NCBI GenBank assembly: GCA_017449525.1
Contig: JAFTFL010000014.1
Location: 1 to 64,000 of the forward strand
DNA from: Bacteroidales bacterium
GTDB taxonomy: Bacteria; Bacteroidota; Bacteroidia; Bacteroidales; P3
Reading direction: 5' to 3'
DNA: 64,000 nt
A program made the translations under genes and the position numbers. The notes below the pieces were generated by a model that saw only the letters and a program-made list of their open reading frames with translations, made no database searches and was not told the DNA's origin. This document shows positions 35,473-45,131 of this stretch, in pieces (position 1 is the stretch's first letter; the number at the start of each line of letters is the position of its first letter).

Positions 35473-36620
35473 CGTGCCATTATGGTTTTGCTTTGTCCCA
35501 GAAAGTATGAGGCGGGCTGTAGGATATTGTCGAAGTTGTAATACTGTATCAGCACCGTATCTCGGCTGTCAATGACGGCGTAGAGACGGTTTAGGTCAAA
35601 CACTTCATACATTGTCGTGTCGCGGATGGCCTCCATGTCGTCAGGGTTGGTATATTTTATGAAGGTCTGAATTTCTCGTCTTGCTCCAGTGGTGTCTGTA
35701 ATGGTCAGTATAGTTCGTGGGCCACTGGAAAATGAGGTATCTGTGGTGGTATGGGGTACAACATCCACATATTCGTCGAAGTTAAGGTTGACAAAACTTG
35801 ACAGCAATTGAGCAACGCGGAGTGTGTCAAATCCAGATACGATGCTCGGTGGGTTTATCTTCTCGAAGCGGAATCCCTCTCCGTTACGCACGATGGCGAA
35901 TGATTCCTCTGGCATGGAGGGTATGTCAAGCTGCACGCTTTCAATCTGCATTACAGGCCAATCTACTATGCGGTGGCTCCTCCAAAGGGAGGCGTCGCAT
36001 ACGAAACGCGGTGTGATGAATCCGCGAAGACTTGGTATGTGCACGATGAAAGGGGCTTTTGAACCTTTTTCAAAGGCAAACGAGCCTAGAAGGTCTTTGC
36101 TTTCGTTGCCAATATAATAGGTATGGGTGAGTTTCTCATGCTTGCCTAGGCGTATGCGTCCACTAAACCAGTTGATGCGATATCTGGTTTGGTAGATTTC
36201 GACCTTTACACTTTTGGTGGCCAACTGTTTGAGTACATTATCAATGGCCTTCTTATTGACCATTTGGCGGATGCGCATATCTTGCAGTGTCTCAAGTAGT
36301 AGGTTCATCATGGGCTCACTGGCTGGAAACTGGTCATTTACCATCCATAGTGAGTCACCTTCCTGTTCGGGATGTTTTACCAAAAGGACTTGCTGATCCA
36401 ACTTGTTTGCCATGTAAATACGCGTAATGGTGTTTACATCTTTGACGTAGAGGTTGTCATGGAATGTGGCTTTGTTTCCTCGCGAACGTATTGATATAAA
36501 AGCACATAGGCCGAACACTATGACGATTCCCCAAATGAGGATTGTGTGAAGGTTTCGTTTGGGAACAGGCTTGTCCGTCTCATGGCGGACGATGTCAGTA
36601 TTTTTGCTATTATCTGTCAT
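35469..36620 (-). CDS. DUF4340-type protein linked to GldG
   Basis: A 383-residue protein with one N-terminal membrane helix (about 24-43, HTILIWGIVIVFGLCAFISI) and a long soluble periplasmic-type domain rich in beta strands. DUF4340 proteins are typically encoded next to GldG-type ABC components, as here (30 bp downstream of gldG). The DUF assignment is from context and general layout rather than a single motif. Its end overlaps surE by 4 bp. Confidence 0.72.
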   Translation of the reverse strand: MTDNSKNTDIVRHETDKPVPKRNLHTILIWGIVIVFGLCAFISIRSRGNKATFHDNLYVKDVNTITRIYMANKLDQQVLLVKHPEQEGDSLWMVNDQFPASEPMMNLLLETLQDMRIRQMVNKKAIDNVLKQLATKSVKVEIYQTRYRINWFSGRIRLGKHEKLTHTYYIGNESKDLLGSFAFEKGSKAPFIVHIPSLRGFITPRFVCDASLWRSHRIVDWPVMQIESVQLDIPSMPEESFAIVRNGEGFRFEKINPPSIVSGFDTLRVAQLLSSFVNLNFDEYVDVVPHTTTDTSFSSGPRTILTITDTTGARREIQTFIKYTNPDDMEAIRDTTMYEVFDLNRLYAVIDSRDTVLIQYYNFDNILQPASYFLGQSKTIMAR

Positions 36621-36650
36621 AAATAAACAATTGAAGATGGCTGAGGATTC

Positions 36651-38450
36651 CTATTTTCGATAGCCGTTGGTCTGCTTATTGCGGGCAACGTAACGCCTCC
36701 TTCTGCATAAGGCAACGATAGGTGCAATACATAATATTAATACTACGGGCAGCAGTACATTGAACCATTGACATCGTTTACGCCATTCGTGGGCTTTGAT
36801 AACGTTGAGTTTGCGTAGGCTGATGTCGCGTGAGCGGGTGTTCAAAATGTCTTCCTCACCAGTGAGGTAGTCAATGCAGTTGAGCAGAAATTGCTTATTG
36901 GCGTACATCGTATTGGTGTAGTAGTCGTAGCCCAAAGGATAGGAGCTGTTTTCTTTATAGTTAAATCGGTTTTTGATAATGTCGCCGTCGCTGATGACAA
37001 TCATTTTGGTGGGTTCGCTCTCAGTCTTGTATCCCATCTCGGGAATTTGGGTGAAAGAGGGTGCTAAACGGTTTCGCCACATGGAGCGGAACGTTCCTTC
37101 AAGCAAGACAGATACAGGAATGTGCTGTTTGTTGAAGAGACGTCGGTCCATTTGCTGGATATCTGTTTTTGTCTCATTTAGGTCGATGATGACTGGTGCG
37201 TTCTTTACGCGAGAGTACTCTGAGGATGCAAGCAAGATAGTCTTAGTAATGTCGTTCTCAATCAGGTCTATTCCGCTTACAAAGTCTGTTTTTATTATAT
37301 CTAGATTGCGTACTATGGGGTGTTTTGACAGAGGGATAATGTCGGGGAAGTAAAGCCATGGCCGAAAATCTATTTGAGGCTTATCTCCCACATAGCCTAC
37401 GTTCATGGGAATTGGGCGGCACCGGATGTCCATGATTAAGTTAGGATTAACCCGAACACCATAAGCGAATAGCATTTCATCAAGATTTAGGGGCAACCGT
37501 GTTGCAATAGTTTGACCCTGATCGGCTAGACTGTCTAAGTCGGCGTTAAGGGGGTCGATAAGCCAAAGAATTTTACCTCCATACATGACAAATTGGTCAA
37601 GGATAAAGAGTTCTTGGTCTGTGAATGGCTGTTGCGGTTTGGGTACGATGAGGAGGTCAAACTTGTTGATTAGTGAAACGGTTGAATCGGCATTGCGAAC
37701 CCTGCCAGTCAGTACGTTGATGTCTTCTGTGAGAGGCACGTTCTCTACACGATAGTTTTCAAGCAAGGAGAGCTGTATGTCGTAAATGGATCCGCGTTCC
37801 AGTTCTCCATGGCCAGTAAGGAACCCGATGTGTGGCTTAAATACTCTGGACAAACCTCGTATAGCGTTAGAGAGGACGTACTCCAAGTTTTGTATGGAGT
37901 TGTTCAGTGCAATGTCATTGGCTACGTATGCTTGATTGGTCAGTAGTTGTATGGATGTTTCGTTGCCTTTGTAAATGACATCGGCAGCGGGAATAATGAT
38001 TTGCTGTGTTACGCCGTCGGCTTTCTTGACTTGGATGTATGAGGGTTGGATTCCCTTCTGAGCCAGTTTGTCGTAGAAGGCGCGCTGCTCTTTAGGGTCT
38101 TCATAAGCGTTTGGATTGACGAACTCGTACTCAATATTGCGATTGTATGCGCGGAATTGGTTGAGCATATCACGCGTTTCATGCTGTAGCCTTTGATAGT
38201 CTGAAGGGAAGTCTCCTTCCAAATATACACGGAATAATACGGGCTCGTCAACGGCTTTGAGTAGGCTTTTTGTAGCTGGACTAAGCGTGTATCGTTTCTC
38301 TGCAGTGAGGTCAATGCGTCCGAAGAAGTAGTTGCTGATGATATTTGCAAATACGATGATGAGTAGGGCTGCACCCAGTTCCAATAGGTGTGTGCGGCGC
38401 AGATTTCTCTTTTTATTGTGTGTTCCGGAAGCCTTGCTTGCGGTTGCCAT
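36651..38450 (-). CDS. gldG: GldG, gliding-type ABC transporter auxiliary protein
   Basis: A 599-residue protein with an N-terminal membrane helix (about 24-44), a large soluble domain (about 60-555) and a C-terminal membrane helix (about 567-588). Motifs typical of GldG/IFT52-like proteins include RIDLTAEKRYTLSPATK (51-67) and LTGHGELERG near 214. In flavobacteria GldG works with GldF and the ATPase GldA in gliding motility. Non-gliding Bacteroidales also carry GldF/GldG, so motility should not be inferred. No gldA is in the window. Confidence 0.92.
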   Translation of the reverse strand: MATASKASGTHNKKRNLRRTHLLELGAALLIIVFANIISNYFFGRIDLTAEKRYTLSPATKSLLKAVDEPVLFRVYLEGDFPSDYQRLQHETRDMLNQFRAYNRNIEYEFVNPNAYEDPKEQRAFYDKLAQKGIQPSYIQVKKADGVTQQIIIPAADVIYKGNETSIQLLTNQAYVANDIALNNSIQNLEYVLSNAIRGLSRVFKPHIGFLTGHGELERGSIYDIQLSLLENYRVENVPLTEDINVLTGRVRNADSTVSLINKFDLLIVPKPQQPFTDQELFILDQFVMYGGKILWLIDPLNADLDSLADQGQTIATRLPLNLDEMLFAYGVRVNPNLIMDIRCRPIPMNVGYVGDKPQIDFRPWLYFPDIIPLSKHPIVRNLDIIKTDFVSGIDLIENDITKTILLASSEYSRVKNAPVIIDLNETKTDIQQMDRRLFNKQHIPVSVLLEGTFRSMWRNRLAPSFTQIPEMGYKTESEPTKMIVISDGDIIKNRFNYKENSSYPLGYDYYTNTMYANKQFLLNCIDYLTGEEDILNTRSRDISLRKLNVIKAHEWRKRCQWFNVLLPVVLILCIAPIVALCRRRRYVARNKQTNGYRK

Positions 38451-38490
38451 AGGTTGCGGAGATATTATGTTTGTTTGTGATTGTTGAGGT

Positions 38491-39228
38491 TTATTTTTGC
38501 CACTTACGCGATTGTAACACGGCTCGTGTGAGTAATAAAAATAGGACTATTACGGAGAAGAAGTATACGACATCTCGTGTGTCGATGACACCCCTGCTTA
38601 GAGAAACGTAGTGTTCGCTGATTCCGAGACTTCGTATCCACAGACCAGCGCGTCCTAAAATGTTCATATTATAGATGGATTCAAAGCCGATATAGCAGGT
38701 GGCACACAGGAGGGCAGCCACGATAAAAGCCACGATCAGATTGTTAGAAAGGGATGAGGCAAACAGCCCAACTGCCACAAAGGAGGCTCCGAGTAGTATT
38801 AATCCAATATATGAACCGATAATGCTGCCAGAATCAATATTCCCAACAGGGTCGCTCAGCAAATAGACGGTTATGTAATAGACGAGTGTGGGAAGGAGTG
38901 AGAAGAATACCAACGTTACTCCAGCTAAGAATTTTGGCCATATTATCCCCATTTCGCTTAGGGGCTTGGTGAGCAATAGTTCGATTGTGCCCGTGCGTCG
39001 CTCTTCGGCGAGCATGCGCATGGTGATGGCTGGTATCAAGAAAAGATAAAGGAACGGGCTTATCATAAAGAGTCCATCCATATTGGCATATCCAAAGTCG
39101 AGAATATTGAAGTTGGAGTGGAACACCCACAACGAGAGACCTGTCAGGATCAGAAATACGACAATGGTTAGATATCCCATGAGGGAGGAAAAAAAAGATG
39201 CGATTTCTTTCTTATAGAGTGCGTACAT
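38491..39228 (-). CDS. gldF: GldF, ABC transporter permease
   Basis: A 245-residue ABC-2-type permease with six hydrophobic segments. The conserved block ITMRMLAEERRTGTIELLLTKP (about 67-88) is typical of GldF/NosY-type permeases. It is followed by gldG after 40 bp and preceded by the M28 peptidase gene (47 bp). Confidence 0.94.
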   Translation of the reverse strand: MYALYKKEIASFFSSLMGYLTIVVFLILTGLSLWVFHSNFNILDFGYANMDGLFMISPFLYLFLIPAITMRMLAEERRTGTIELLLTKPLSEMGIIWPKFLAGVTLVFFSLLPTLVYYITVYLLSDPVGNIDSGSIIGSYIGLILLGASFVAVGLFASSLSNNLIVAFIVAALLCATCYIGFESIYNMNILGRAGLWIRSLGISEHYVSLSRGVIDTRDVVYFFSVIVLFLLLTRAVLQSRKWQK

Positions 39229-39275
39229 TGTTTAGGTTTATTGTTGCAACAGGAAAAAATAGAACAACACGGATC

Positions 39276-40751
39276 CTATTCGAATCGATAGCGACGCGAT
39301 TGTGCACTGCGCCCTTGATAGTCTCCAAATGAGAGCTCGTACACTGTCTCAAAGGAGAGGTGAGCTGCTTTGGTAATCATGCCGCGGTATATGTTTTCAG
39401 GAATGTCGCTCGGAACGTGCCATTTCAGATTTCCATTGTAATTGGTAAGTGTGATGGAAGGTATTCCCACGTGGTCGAAGGCCAATGCATCCCCCTTGGG
39501 ATTGGTTTTGAAGTTGTGTACCATCATCTGAGTGTGGGCACTATCCATTTGATTTGCCACCTGCCAGAGTCCAGGATACTTGTTGTTACCCAATACGGCA
39601 AGACTATCTCCACTACCTACACATTCAATACCCACAAATGCTTCTACATGTTTAAGGGGATTAAAATTGCTGACAAATATTTGAGAACCGAGGCGTTGAT
39701 TCTCTGCTGCAGAAAAGAGGACAAAGATAATGCTTCTTCCTGGCCGTTCCTCCGCAGCCTGTAGCAGACGTGCAGTCTCAAGCAGTACGGCAACTCCACT
39801 GGCGTTTGCATCAGCACCAGGGTAGATACAAGTGTTGCCTTGCATGCCAAGATGATCAAGGTGTGCACCAACCACGATGTACTCATTATTCATCTTTGAA
39901 TCTGCTCCTGGCATTATGCCCACCACATTGCCAGTAAGGGCTGCTGGGTGATACTTCGCGTTGATGTTTATTTCAAACCGCTTGCGCAAGTGAAAGGATT
40001 GTGGGCGCATCGTTGTCTGCAGAAGGTCAATTACAGAGTCAAGCGAAATACGCTCGTCGGCCAATAGTTGTGCACCACAACTGCGATGGGGTTGGATTAT
40101 GGGGAAGGTGGGAAGATGAGGCCCTTCTCCACTGTAAACGTTGGTTTGAACTTCATTGGGTGAACAGGAGGATGACATGTTGATGATGACAAGTGCACAA
40201 CATCCGTGCCGCCTGGCAGCGCGAGCCTTATCGCGTGGTGTGCGATAACGGTCTGCAACTTTTGACGGCAGGAAGGATGGCACTCCACTAAGCACCAAAG
40301 CTATTTTGCCCTGTGCATCCACCTTCTCATACTCGTTGTACGATGCATCGTCTATGCCGTACCCGCAGAACACCACATTGGCATCGGCATATCCGCGTCC
40401 CGTCATGCCAGCACAACTGAAGTCATTCCCCAATACATAGACGGTTCTTGTGTCGCTGTTGTTATAGTAGGTGTTAAAAGAGCAATTTTCAATCTCGTTA
40501 CACTCAACTTCAAAGTGCTGAATCCAGTCTCCTTGATAGGGCTTTACACCATATCGCTGTAGTGCATCAATGGTATATTGAGTTGCATCCATATAGGCCT
40601 CTGTCCCTGCCAGACGTCCAGCATAGCGAGCTGATGCCAAAGTTCTGACGTGGGTCAAGAGCGTGTCAAGAGACGGCTGTTGGGCTGTTGCAGATACCAA
40701 GGCAATGAGGCTAATGATGATGCAGACAGCAGGTCTGTGTATTCTTTTCAT
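39276..40751 (-). CDS. M28-family peptidase-like protein with altered active site
   Basis: A 491-residue exported protein: signal peptide (about 1-23, ending SATAQQ), a PA-type insert domain (about 130-250) and an M28 metallopeptidase fold (about 275-460). The first zinc ligands are visible: GAHLDH (His297) and GADANASG (Asp314). The usual Glu-Glu pair reads FSAAEN, so the general base is Ala349 and only the ligand Glu350 remains. The next ligand Asp reads Glu (IECVG), and the final S/G-D-H reads GDALAFDH. It may therefore be a weak or inactive enzyme. It is the first gene of the run to 29.6 kb. Confidence 0.85.
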   Translation of the reverse strand: MKRIHRPAVCIIISLIALVSATAQQPSLDTLLTHVRTLASARYAGRLAGTEAYMDATQYTIDALQRYGVKPYQGDWIQHFEVECNEIENCSFNTYYNNSDTRTVYVLGNDFSCAGMTGRGYADANVVFCGYGIDDASYNEYEKVDAQGKIALVLSGVPSFLPSKVADRYRTPRDKARAARRHGCCALVIINMSSSCSPNEVQTNVYSGEGPHLPTFPIIQPHRSCGAQLLADERISLDSVIDLLQTTMRPQSFHLRKRFEININAKYHPAALTGNVVGIMPGADSKMNNEYIVVGAHLDHLGMQGNTCIYPGADANASGVAVLLETARLLQAAEERPGRSIIFVLFSAAENQRLGSQIFVSNFNPLKHVEAFVGIECVGSGDSLAVLGNNKYPGLWQVANQMDSAHTQMMVHNFKTNPKGDALAFDHVGIPSITLTNYNGNLKWHVPSDIPENIYRGMITKAAHLSFETVYELSFGDYQGRSAQSRRYRFE

Positions 40752-40960
40752 TGTGTATCAAGTTTAATTCGTTCTTATTTATATTTTTACAGAAGCCTGT
40801 GTTCTGTTGCTGTGAAGTAAGTTTGCATGACAAATACACTACTTTATGTTGTTTTGTATGAGGATGGTGTATCTTTATTTCATCTTAATGAACATTCGTG
40901 GTGTTCGTCAGAGTCTCTCCATTTATCGGCCATGCAGTCTATTATTACGGAAAGAAGTTG

Positions 40961-42004
40961 TTATATCATCTTAAGGTATCCAACCTCTTTTTCAGTGAGT
41001 TCACGCCACCTTCCACGAGGTAAATCTTTCTTAGTGAGGCAGGCAAAGACTACGCGATCCAGTTTATGAATCTTATAGTCGAGCGATTCAAATATGCGTC
41101 TCACTATTCTATTGCGTCCCGAGTGCAATTCTATTCCTACGATGCGCTTGTCTTCACCAGTTCCTGCATATTGAATATCATCCGCCGCAATGGGGCCATC
41201 ATCCAAGGTGATACCTTCTCGTATTTTACGCATGTCGTCATGTGTCAGAGGTCGATCCAGTTCAACTTGGTATATTTTATATACACCTGTTGAAGGGTGA
41301 GTCAGTTTTTTTGATAGTTCTCCGTCGTTAGTAAATAGCAAAAGTCCTGTCGTATTGCGGTCTAATCGCCCTACTGGATAAATGCGCTCTTTGCACGCAT
41401 TGGCCACAAGTTGCATAACAGTATCCCGCTGAAAAGGGTCGTCAAGAGTGGTGATAAATCCTTTGGGTTTATTGAGTAAGATGTACCGCAATGTCTCTCC
41501 TCTAAGAGTCTCTCCCCCGTAGTTTACCTCGTCGCCTGGCTGTACCTTGTAGCCCATTTCTGTAACAACCTGACCATTAACTTTAATGGCTCCTGCTGCA
41601 ATAAGGTTATCGGCTTCACGACGTGAGCAAATCCCAGCATGGGCTATGTATTTGTTGAGTCGCATTACATCTTGCTGCAGCGTGGTGGATGTCTGAGGTT
41701 GCGTTTTTGTCGGGTGGCTCTCTATTGGAGCACGTTTAGACTGTTTAGGAGAGGAGCCATTCTTGTCGAATTGTGGGGCTCCGCGCTTATTGATGGTGCG
41801 TTTGTGCGTGTTTTTATCGGTACGATTATAAGTCGCATGTAGTTTCGAATCTTGCTGCTTGAGGGGGTGTCTATCTGAGTGTGTAGGGGAATGCCCATCC
41901 GCACGTTTTGAGTATGCCCTATCGGTCTTTTCAGTATTCGATTGGGAAGAGTGCGAATTCTTTCTTGGAGCATTTTTCTGCTGGGTGGGTCTTTTGCTAT
42001 ACAT
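40961..42004 (-). CDS. RsuA/RluB-type pseudouridine synthase with basic N-terminal extension
   Basis: A 347-residue protein. Residues 1-113 are low-complexity and rich in Lys, Ser, Gln, Thr and His, probably disordered and RNA-binding. From residue 114 it is a normal small-ribosomal or large-ribosomal pseudouridine synthase: S4 domain MRLNKYIAHAGICSRREAD, YILLNKPKGFITT, catalytic GRLDRNTTGLLLFTNDGE, and the C-terminal EGRNRIVRR-like block (HSGRNRIVRRIFE). The target uridine (16S 516 or 23S 2605) cannot be decided. The start at 42004 (MYSKRPTQQ) is chosen; a further 54 residues upstream look untranslated. Confidence 0.9.
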   Translation of the reverse strand: MYSKRPTQQKNAPRKNSHSSQSNTEKTDRAYSKRADGHSPTHSDRHPLKQQDSKLHATYNRTDKNTHKRTINKRGAPQFDKNGSSPKQSKRAPIESHPTKTQPQTSTTLQQDVMRLNKYIAHAGICSRREADNLIAAGAIKVNGQVVTEMGYKVQPGDEVNYGGETLRGETLRYILLNKPKGFITTLDDPFQRDTVMQLVANACKERIYPVGRLDRNTTGLLLFTNDGELSKKLTHPSTGVYKIYQVELDRPLTHDDMRKIREGITLDDGPIAADDIQYAGTGEDKRIVGIELHSGRNRIVRRIFESLDYKIHKLDRVVFACLTKKDLPRGRWRELTEKEVGYLKMI

Positions 42005-42038
42005 TGAAATATAGGTGTTGCGTATGTGGTTAGGTTGT

Positions 42039-42455
42039 TTAGAAATGCATGACGTAAGGACCTGCATTCTCGGCTGCTTGTGTATCAAGTACTTCGGCAG
42101 TGCTGTATGATAGCATAATGAATACCTGTAGTTCGTGCTGTTGTAGCCAGTCCAGTGCGTGTTCATCGTTTCTGCAGGCCAAAGCGAACATGATGTTCAC
42201 TGGATGGCACGCTTTTGCAATCCAAAAGCGCGCTTTCTCTTCACCATCTATGGCATTTGACAAGATGGCCAACCAAGCGTAATCATGTTGAAAGAGCCAT
42301 CCCATCGCCTCTCGGTCTCCTCTGATAGCGTTTGAAAATGCTGCCAGTTCAGGGAAACCGTTGTCAAGGAGCCAACGAAAGAAGTCTTTCCGACCCGCTA
42401 TGGCTTGGTTAAGAGCCATCAATAATTTTACATCATATTGTTCTAATCCGCCCAT
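42039..42455 (-). CDS. Hypothetical helical-repeat protein, 138 residues
   Basis: I do not recognise a named family. The protein consists of four or five repeats of about 25-26 residues with the pattern L-x-A-x-x-(N/C)-A-I-x-G-x-x-x-x-x-x-W-L-x-x-x (ALNQAIAGRKDFFRWLL, AFSNAIRGDREAMGWLF, ILSNAIDGEEKARFWI, ALACRNDEHALDWLQ). This suggests an ankyrin-like helical array. I chose the start MGGLEQYDVKLL at 42455. It lies 75 bp after pheT and 34 bp before the pseudouridine synthase gene. Confidence 0.7.
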   Translation of the reverse strand: MGGLEQYDVKLLMALNQAIAGRKDFFRWLLDNGFPELAAFSNAIRGDREAMGWLFQHDYAWLAILSNAIDGEEKARFWIAKACHPVNIMFALACRNDEHALDWLQQHELQVFIMLSYSTAEVLDTQAAENAGPYVMHF

Positions 42456-42530
42456 GACTTTGTACCCGTTCTGTTGTGAGGAGTGTCCCAAGCCTGTGTC
42501 TTTTTCGAAGAGTGAAGATAGCCCAGTTGT

Positions 42531-45053
42531 TTAATTACGAATGAGAGCCCCCAACTTCTCTTCAAAACTTTTCTGAAGGCGTTGCATGACAGAGTCGATT
42601 TGTTTATCGGTAAGTGTCTTGGTCTTGTCTTGCAATGTAAAGCTCACTGCGTAGGACTTCATACCCAAAGCGATGCCTTTTCCCTCATACACGTCAAATA
42701 GATTAATCTCCTTTAGGAGCTTCCGTTCTGTTGTATGGGCAATTTCCTCAATTTGAGCAAACGTAATTTCTTTGCGGAGTAGAAGTGCTAAATCGCGTCG
42801 CACCTCGGGAAAACGTGGCACCTCAGTGTACACAACCTCCTTCTCGGGCAGACTTCGCAGCAGTAAGTCCCAGCAAATATCTGCATAGAACACAGTTTGC
42901 TTGCAATCCGCTTCCTTTAGTGTCCTCTTGGCCAGACAACCCAGAGAAGCCAAACGTTTATGGCTGTCTTTGAATTCTATGGTGAGTCCGTATTCGAAGT
43001 AATGCTCTTGTGTGGGCACTTGTGCCAGTCTCTCTGTAGGTATACGCAACCGTTTAAAAATGTTCAGCACTTGAGCTTTGAGGAAGTAGAAATCACTGTT
43101 GAGTTCTTTAATCTTCCAGTTCTCGGGTATCTGACTGCCAGTCATGAGGAGCATGACGTGCTGTTCCTCTACATAGTGGTCTGTTACCTTTGCTATCGGA
43201 CGCTTGCCATTGGCAGTGTCGGTTGCAGCCAATAACTCCTCATTGAATCCTTCGGGTTTGCGCCTATAGATTCGGCCAAATTCAAATAGTTTCTGGTTGA
43301 GCGTTTTGTGGTTGAGATTGTGCACTGCCACCTCTAAACTACCATACAGCAACGTCTGCCTCATCGCGTTGAGTTCTCGACTGAGAGGGTTTAGAATAGC
43401 GACGGTGTTATTGGCATCGAAGTCTGGATTGTTCTCGTAATATGCGGAACGAGTGAGCGAGTTGTTCATGATTTCGCAAAAACCATTGTTCGCCAAGAGG
43501 TCAGACACAATGTTCTGTATCTTGCGAGGGTTGGGTTTTGAACCATACGACAAGCTGCTGCTGAAGTGCTCATCAAAGGTGATGTTGTTGTATCCGTAGA
43601 TGCGCATAATCTCTTCCACTACATCGCATTCACGATACACGTCGACCTTACAGGTTGGAATCCGAAGGCTCATCCCTTCATCATTTTCAGACAGAATATC
43701 AATATTCAGCGATGTCAATGCGGTACGTATTACGTCCTTGGGTATTTTCTTTCCAATAAGAGAGGCGACACGGTTGAAGTTGATGTTGACTTCTGCGGGC
43801 TCTATGGGGGTGGGATATACGTCGATAATGTCTCCATCGGGCATGCCTCCAGCTGTTTGCTGTATGAGGTATACGGCTCTTTGCAACGCCCAAAGGGTAA
43901 TGTTCGGGTCGCATCCACGCTCGTAGCGGTATGACGCATCTGTTTTTAGTGTCTGTCGTTGCGATGTCTTTCGAATGCTGACGGGCGAAAAATATGCACT
44001 CTCGATAAATACATTTCGGGTTGAGGCCGTAACTCCAGACTTTTCTCCTCCAAACACTCCTGCTATGCACATACCTTCTTCTTTGTTGCATATCATCAGG
44101 TCGCGTGCATCGAGTGTACGCTCCATGCCATCAAGGGTTACAAAGGGGGTGTTCTGAGGAAGTCTGCGTACATGAATTTCACCTCCTGTGATTTTGTCTG
44201 CATCGAAGGCATGAAGGGGTTGCCCCACCTCCATGAGTACGTAGTTCGTTACGTCTACAATATTATTGATGGGACGTATGCCAACTGCACGTAGCCTGTT
44301 CTTAATCCAGTCTGGTGATTCGCCAACGGTAACATTTCTTAGGGTGATGCCAGTATAGCGTGGACATAAGGAGGGCTCCTCTATGTGGATTTTTATAGCT
44401 GTTGGCGATGTCTGTTGTCCTACGCTAAGTTTTGCTGTCTCGGGCCATTGAAGAGCGAGTTCCGCCTGTTTCCGTGTGTTAAGCACTGCCACCACATCAC
44501 GAGCCACCCCGATGTGCGACGTGGCATCAGAACGGTTGGCGGTAATGGCTACCTCTAATGTGTAGTCGTCCTCCACGTGAAAGTAGTCGCGAGCAGCCAT
44601 CCCTACGGGGGCTTCTTCAGGCAGTACGATGATGCCATCGTGTGAGCTTCCCAATTGTAACTCATCAGCAGCACACAGCATGCCCTCGCTCACGGCTCCT
44701 CTTATTTTTGACCTTTTGATAGTGAAATGTTCGGTGTCTGATGTCCAAATCTCGGTGCCAATGGTGGCGCAAACCACTTTCTGCCCAGCTGCCACGTTGG
44801 GTGCTCCGCACACAATGTCAAGCGGACGCTCACCTCCTACATCTACGGTCGTGATATGCAGGTGGTCGCTGTCGGGATGAGGCTCACATGTCAGTACCTT
44901 GGCAATAACTACATGTTCTAGTCCTCCTTTGATGCTCTCAATTTTCTCTACGCCTTCTACTTCCAGCCCACTAAAGGTGAGCAGTTCGTCTAACTCTGTT
45001 GGGGATAGTGTGGTGGAGACGTACTCCTTAAGCCACTTGTATGAGATGGTCAT
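42531..45053 (-). CDS. pheT: Phenylalanyl-tRNA synthetase beta subunit
   Basis: An 840-residue subunit of the alpha2-beta2 enzyme. It contains the EMAP/tRNA-binding domain near the N-terminus (HVVIAKVLTCEPHPDSDHLH, about 46-65), the B3/4 editing domain (about 210-385), the B5 domain (about 415-485), the inactive synthetase-like core, and the C-terminal anticodon-binding FDX-ACB domain (about 740-838, starting EVPRFPEVRRDLALLLRKE). Length is normal. pheS is not adjacent. Confidence 0.97.
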   Translation of the reverse strand: MTISYKWLKEYVSTTLSPTELDELLTFSGLEVEGVEKIESIKGGLEHVVIAKVLTCEPHPDSDHLHITTVDVGGERPLDIVCGAPNVAAGQKVVCATIGTEIWTSDTEHFTIKRSKIRGAVSEGMLCAADELQLGSSHDGIIVLPEEAPVGMAARDYFHVEDDYTLEVAITANRSDATSHIGVARDVVAVLNTRKQAELALQWPETAKLSVGQQTSPTAIKIHIEEPSLCPRYTGITLRNVTVGESPDWIKNRLRAVGIRPINNIVDVTNYVLMEVGQPLHAFDADKITGGEIHVRRLPQNTPFVTLDGMERTLDARDLMICNKEEGMCIAGVFGGEKSGVTASTRNVFIESAYFSPVSIRKTSQRQTLKTDASYRYERGCDPNITLWALQRAVYLIQQTAGGMPDGDIIDVYPTPIEPAEVNINFNRVASLIGKKIPKDVIRTALTSLNIDILSENDEGMSLRIPTCKVDVYRECDVVEEIMRIYGYNNITFDEHFSSSLSYGSKPNPRKIQNIVSDLLANNGFCEIMNNSLTRSAYYENNPDFDANNTVAILNPLSRELNAMRQTLLYGSLEVAVHNLNHKTLNQKLFEFGRIYRRKPEGFNEELLAATDTANGKRPIAKVTDHYVEEQHVMLLMTGSQIPENWKIKELNSDFYFLKAQVLNIFKRLRIPTERLAQVPTQEHYFEYGLTIEFKDSHKRLASLGCLAKRTLKEADCKQTVFYADICWDLLLRSLPEKEVVYTEVPRFPEVRRDLALLLRKEITFAQIEEIAHTTERKLLKEINLFDVYEGKGIALGMKSYAVSFTLQDKTKTLTDKQIDSVMQRLQKSFEEKLGALIRN

Positions 45054-45131
45054 ATATTGATTTGTGTATTGTTTTCTACTTTGCCTATTGCTGTCGCTAT
45101 TTGTCTACGCTACGGCCTTGAATCTTCAATT

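Noticed and set aside
40827-41069. Plus-strand frame of 80 residues between the M28 and pseudouridine synthase genes
   Set aside because: Half of it is antisense to the pseudouridine synthase C-terminus; no family features. A -7-like TAAGTTTG at 40818-40825 lies inside the putative leader and lacks a -33 element.
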